This document shows positions 61,126 to 64,000 of a DNA stretch of 64,000 nt, in pieces. Origin of the DNA: Candidatus Pelagibacter communis (GTDB taxonomy: Bacteria; Pseudomonadota; Alphaproteobacteria; Pelagibacterales; Pelagibacteraceae); the NCBI RefSeq assembly GCF_001180225.1, contig NZ_CVST01000034.1, forward strand, positions 1 to 64,000. Direction: 5' to 3'. Position 1 is the first letter of the stretch. Every line of letters starts with the position of its first letter. Under the pieces are notes generated by a model. It was not told the DNA's origin. It worked only from the letters and a program-made list of their open reading frames with translations, and did not search any database. The position numbers and the translations under genes were made by a program.

Positions 61126-62811
61126 ATGAGCGAAGTAAAATCAGATATACAGATAGCTAGAGAAGCTAAAATGCAACCAATAAATGATATTTTAGCAAAG
61201 ATAAATGTACCTGATGAAAGCTCTGCGTTTAGTCCTATGGGCAGACATATTGCAAAAATAAATTTAGAATATTTAGAGAAACTAAAAGACAAGCAAGATG
61301 GAAAATTAATTTTAGTAACTGCTATTACTCCAACTCCAGCAGGTGAAGGGAAAACCACAACTTCGGTTGGATTAAATGATGGTTTAAATAAAATTGGAAA
61401 AAAATCTATCGTATGTCTTAGAGAACCAAGCTTAGGTCCTTCTTTTGGCATGAAAGGTGGAGCGGCTGGTGGAGGTTATGCTCAAGTCGTTCCAATGGAA
61501 CAAATCAATTTACATTTTACAGGTGACTTTCATGCAATTACATCAGCTCATAATTTATTATCGGCGTTAATCGATAATCATATTTATTGGGGAAATAAAC
61601 TGGATATCGATGTTAGAAGAATTGTTTGGAAAAGAGTTATGGATATGAATGATAGATCATTAAGATCTATAAATATAAATTTAGGTGGTGTGGCAAATGG
61701 TTTTCCAAGAGAAGATGGTTTTGATATCACAGTTGCATCAGAGATAATGGCAATCTTTTGCCTATCAAATGATTTGGAAGATTTAGAAAAAAGAATTGGA
61801 AATATAACTATTGGTTACACTAGAGATAAAAAACCAGTTTATGCGAAAGACTTAAATGCTCAAGGTCCTATGACAGTTCTTTTAAAAGAAGCTATCAGAC
61901 CTAATGTTACACAAACTTTAGAAAACAATCCTGCAATTATTCATGGTGGTCCATTTGCGAATATTGCTCATGGTTGTAACTCAGTTATTGCAACAAAGAC
62001 TGGTTTAAAATTAGCAGACTATGTTGTAACTGAAGCGGGATTTGGTGCTGACCTTGGTGCAGAAAAATTCTTAGATATTAAATGTAGAAAATCAAATTTA
62101 AAACCAAGCTGTGTTGTAATTGTTGCAACTATAAGAGCTTTAAAAATGCACGGTGGTGTTGCTAAAGATGATTTAAAAAATGAAAATGTTGAAGCTTTAA
62201 AAAAAGGGTTAGTAAATTTAGAAAGACATATTCAAAATGTTAAAAAATTTGGTTTACCTGTAGCTGTAGCAGTTAATCATTTTATAAAAGATACTGATAA
62301 TGAAGTGAAAGCACTTATAGATTTCTGTGATAATTTAGGTGTTAAAGCTAGTCTATGTACTCATTGGGCAAATGGTGGTGAAGGTACAAAAGAATTAGCA
62401 GCTCATGTTTCAGAATTATGTGAAAAAGATGAAGCTAAATTTCAATTTTTATACGAAAGCAAAACACCATTGTTTAAAAAAATAGAGACTATTGCAAAAG
62501 AAATTTATAGAGCAGATGAAGTAATCGCTGATACAAAAATTAGAGATCAACTTAAGAATTTTGAAGAAGCTGGATATGGTGATTTACCAATTTGTGTTGC
62601 AAAAACTCAATACAGTTTTTCAACAGATCCAAATCTTAAAGGAGCACCGACAGGTCATGCATTGCCAGTGAGAGAAGTAAGACTATCATCAGGAGCAGAG
62701 TTCATTGTGGTTATTTGCGGTGCAATCATGACTATGCCTGGATTACCTAGGGTTCCTGCAGCTGACTCTATTAAACTCAATGAAAAAGGTGAGATTGAAG
62801 GATTATTCTAA
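61126..62811 (+). CDS. fhs: formate-tetrahydrofolate ligase
   Basis: This 561-aa enzyme makes 10-formyl-THF from formate, THF and ATP, or runs in reverse to give ATP and formate. It has the P-loop [20 protein letters not shown] near residue 69, [20 protein letters not shown] near 98 and the [13 protein letters not shown] motif near 305. AAAGGA precedes the ATG. It is divergent from soxB, and its last 9 bp overlap the amidotransferase end. It can close the route from sarcosine-derived C1 to formate. Confidence 0.97.
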   Translation: MSEVKSDIQIAREAKMQPINDILAKINVPDESSAFSPMGRHIAKINLEYLEKLKDKQDGKLILVTAITPTPAGEGKTTTSVGLNDGLNKIGKKSIVCLREPSLGPSFGMKGGAAGGGYAQVVPMEQINLHFTGDFHAITSAHNLLSALIDNHIYWGNKLDIDVRRIVWKRVMDMNDRSLRSININLGGVANGFPREDGFDITVASEIMAIFCLSNDLEDLEKRIGNITIGYTRDKKPVYAKDLNAQGPMTVLLKEAIRPNVTQTLENNPAIIHGGPFANIAHGCNSVIATKTGLKLADYVVTEAGFGADLGAEKFLDIKCRKSNLKPSCVVIVATIRALKMHGGVAKDDLKNENVEALKKGLVNLERHIQNVKKFGLPVAVAVNHFIKDTDNEVKALIDFCDNLGVKASLCTHWANGGEGTKELAAHVSELCEKDEAKFQFLYESKTPLFKKIETIAKEIYRADEVIADTKIRDQLKNFEEAGYGDLPICVAKTQYSFSTDPNLKGAPTGHALPVREVRLSSGAEFIVVICGAIMTMPGLPRVPAADSIKLNEKGEIEGLF

Positions 62812-63591
62812 ATTAAGATAATCTAACCAATTCTCTAATTCTCTCATTCTGGAAATTTTATCTAATTTTTTGTTTTCTATTTCTATATTTTTAATGTGAT
62901 CATCAATATGATTTTGGTCTTTAAAAGCACCACGTTCTATAAGTCTATCTTTTCTAAAAATAATTAAGTTAATCATCTTGTTGTAAGTAATTTCTGGATG
63001 ATACTGAAGGCCCCACACATCACAAATTCCAATTTTAAAATTTAAACCTTGAACGTTATTAATTGGGTTCGAAGCTAGCAGTTTCGAATTTTCTGGAAGA
63101 GTTACAACTTCATCAAAATTAAATGCTGGAGTATTAAATTTTTTATTTTTGTTTTTATATAATGGATGATTTAAACCATTTTTATTAATTTCAATATCTC
63201 TTGCAATCCCTCTGTGTGACCCTTTCTCAGCTTTTTTTACTTCGCCACCAGCGGCGGTTACTGCAACTTGCATCCCCCAACAAATCGCTAGAACTTTTTT
63301 AATTTTTTTCTGACACTCTTTCATAAATTCTATTTGTCTTAAAATTTCAGGTGTCTTGTTATAAATATTTAAACTACTTCCACCCCAAATAAGACCATCA
63401 TAACTTTCTAATGGATCAATATTCTCGCTTATCTTTTCATCTGAAGATGGATTAACTACATCTATATTTAGTTGATCAGTAAAATGAAAAAGACTATGTT
63501 TTAAGCTTTCTGTATGAGTTTGAATACCTGCTTCTGTAAAACTTTGATTTTCCTCTTGTAAATTACCTTCTACCACCAAAATTTTCTTCAT
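62803..63591 (-). CDS. type 1 glutamine amidotransferase domain protein
   Basis: This 262-aa protein has the class I amidotransferase elements: catalytic Cys in [10 protein letters not shown] near residue 104 and the His-Glu of LQYHPEIT near 197. The first half has WGGSSLNIY near 70. It resembles GMP-synthase-like stand-alone GATases, whose true substrates are often gamma-glutamyl compounds. It overlaps the partial Fe-ADH by one base and the fhs end by nine bases on the other strand. Confidence 0.87.
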   Translation of the reverse strand: MKKILVVEGNLQEENQSFTEAGIQTHTESLKHSLFHFTDQLNIDVVNPSSDEKISENIDPLESYDGLIWGGSSLNIYNKTPEILRQIEFMKECQKKIKKVLAICWGMQVAVTAAGGEVKKAEKGSHRGIARDIEINKNGLNHPLYKNKNKKFNTPAFNFDEVVTLPENSKLLASNPINNVQGLNFKIGICDVWGLQYHPEITYNKMINLIIFRKDRLIERGAFKDQNHIDDHIKNIEIENKKLDKISRMRELENWLDYLNLE

Positions 63592-64000
63592 TAAAATAAC
63601 TCTCCTGAAATACTTTTTTTATACATTTCTTTTAAATCATCTTTTGTTATTTTTTTTGGATTGCCTCCTGTAGATGGATCTTCAAATGCCATTAAAGAGA
63701 GTTTTTCTAAATCAATTTCATTACAGTCCATAACATCTGAAAGTTTATGAGGGATGTTTAATTCTTTACGCAAATTTAATATCCATTCTAAAAAGCTTTC
63801 AAATGTACTATTTAGATTAAGATAATTACAAATAGATATAATTCTGTTTTCAATAACTGATTTATTGAAAGTTAAAACATAAGGCATAAATATCGCGTTA
63901 CTTAAACCATGATGTACATCAAACTGTGCATTTATCGGATGACTTAGAGAATGTATTGCACCAAGACCTTTTTGAAAAGCAGTAGAGCCCATGCTAGATG
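63591..64000 (-). CDS. iron-containing alcohol dehydrogenase, C-terminal part
   Basis: The gene runs off the right edge; 135 codons are visible. The GAIHSLSHPINAQFDVHHG region near the start has the His residues that bind metal in group III (Fe-dependent) alcohol dehydrogenases. This type has been tied to methanol or small alcohol oxidation in related bacteria. It overlaps the amidotransferase by one base. Because the coding frame continues upstream through the ATG at 63992, that ATG is not the start. Confidence 0.85.
   Translation of the reverse strand, partial: SSMGSTAFQKGLGAIHSLSHPINAQFDVHHGLSNAIFMPYVLTFNKSVIENRIISICNYLNLNSTFESFLEWILNLRKELNIPHKLSDVMDCNEIDLEKLSLMAFEDPSTGGNPKKITKDDLKEMYKKSISGELF

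Noticed and set aside
1-64000. CRISPR arrays, IS elements, prophage or integration sites.
   Set aside because: No regularly spaced repeats, transposase or integrase genes, or terminal inverted repeats flanking a gene were seen.

Overview
The window is AT-rich and very densely coded. Many neighbouring genes abut or share TAATG/ATGA stop-start junctions. Together with the gene content this points to an alphaproteobacterium of the SAR11 clade (Candidatus Pelagibacter type): glycine betaine, DMG and sarcosine catabolism, TRAP uptake, AzlCD, a cold-shock protein, and no visible IS elements, CRISPR arrays or rRNA/tRNA genes. The assignment is inferred from style and content; no marker gene search was possible.

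Layout. (1) 1-9480: a sugar-acid/hydroxyacid block. It has two beta-hydroxyacid dehydrogenases (one cut by the left edge), a DctPQM TRAP transporter, a D-2-hydroxyacid dehydrogenase, an IlvD/Edd dehydratase, a UxaA/GarD-type dehydratase and an EamA permease. (2) 9481-9764: a 284-bp gap with an extended -10 promoter, a possible 9-codon ORF and a strong hairpin. (3) 9765-13791: an unknown protein, a DMGDH-like flavoprotein, cytochrome c' and cytochrome b561. (4) 13808-24894: MATE pump, DUF4396 protein, MBL-rhodanese enzyme, AzlCD, an FbpABC iron transporter behind a Fur-like box, a LysR regulator, AcuI, FolE, HisI and a DUF2237 protein. (5) 24896-30673: DMGDH-like gene, etfB, etfA and ETF-ubiquinone oxidoreductase in one operon. 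(6) 30731-42801: one long minus-strand run. Promoter-proximal to distal it holds a Rieske betaine-type monooxygenase, BHMT, a third DMGDH-like gene, a methyltransferase, a DddP-like M24 protein, an APS-kinase-like protein, a small nucleotidyltransferase, an enoyl-CoA hydratase-like protein, a CoA-binding protein, a YeeE/YedE pair, an MFS carrier, a flavodoxin-fold reductase and a DUF4864 protein. (7) 43075-47864: ProX and ProW, then an MTHFR-like and a GcvT/DmdA-like protein, then a 36-aa membrane peptide and a Yip1-like protein. (8) 47861-51264: an obscure set of four genes (55-aa double-CxxC protein, DUF3726, a 553-aa unknown and a divergent M19 dipeptidase). (9) 51356-55894: PurE, PurK, GNAT, CspA, an Asp/Glu racemase, an unknown and an EamA permease. 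(10) 55895-64000: sarcosine oxidase SoxBDAG, divergent Fhs, a glutamine amidotransferase and a partial iron-dependent alcohol dehydrogenase.

Taken together, much of the window can be read as a route for methylated osmolytes. ProXW-type uptake feeds betaine demethylation by BHMT or a Rieske oxygenase. DMGDH-like enzymes and SoxBDAG then carry dimethylglycine to sarcosine and glycine. Electrons pass through ETF and ETF-QO (or possibly cytochromes) to quinone, and the C1 units leave through folate (MTHFR-like, Fhs). A DddP-like gene and AcuI suggest DMSP cleavage beside it. The least explained parts are the DUF3726/553-aa/M19/zinc-ribbon set, the APS-kinase-like/nucleotidyltransferase pair, and the small transcript locus near 9600.
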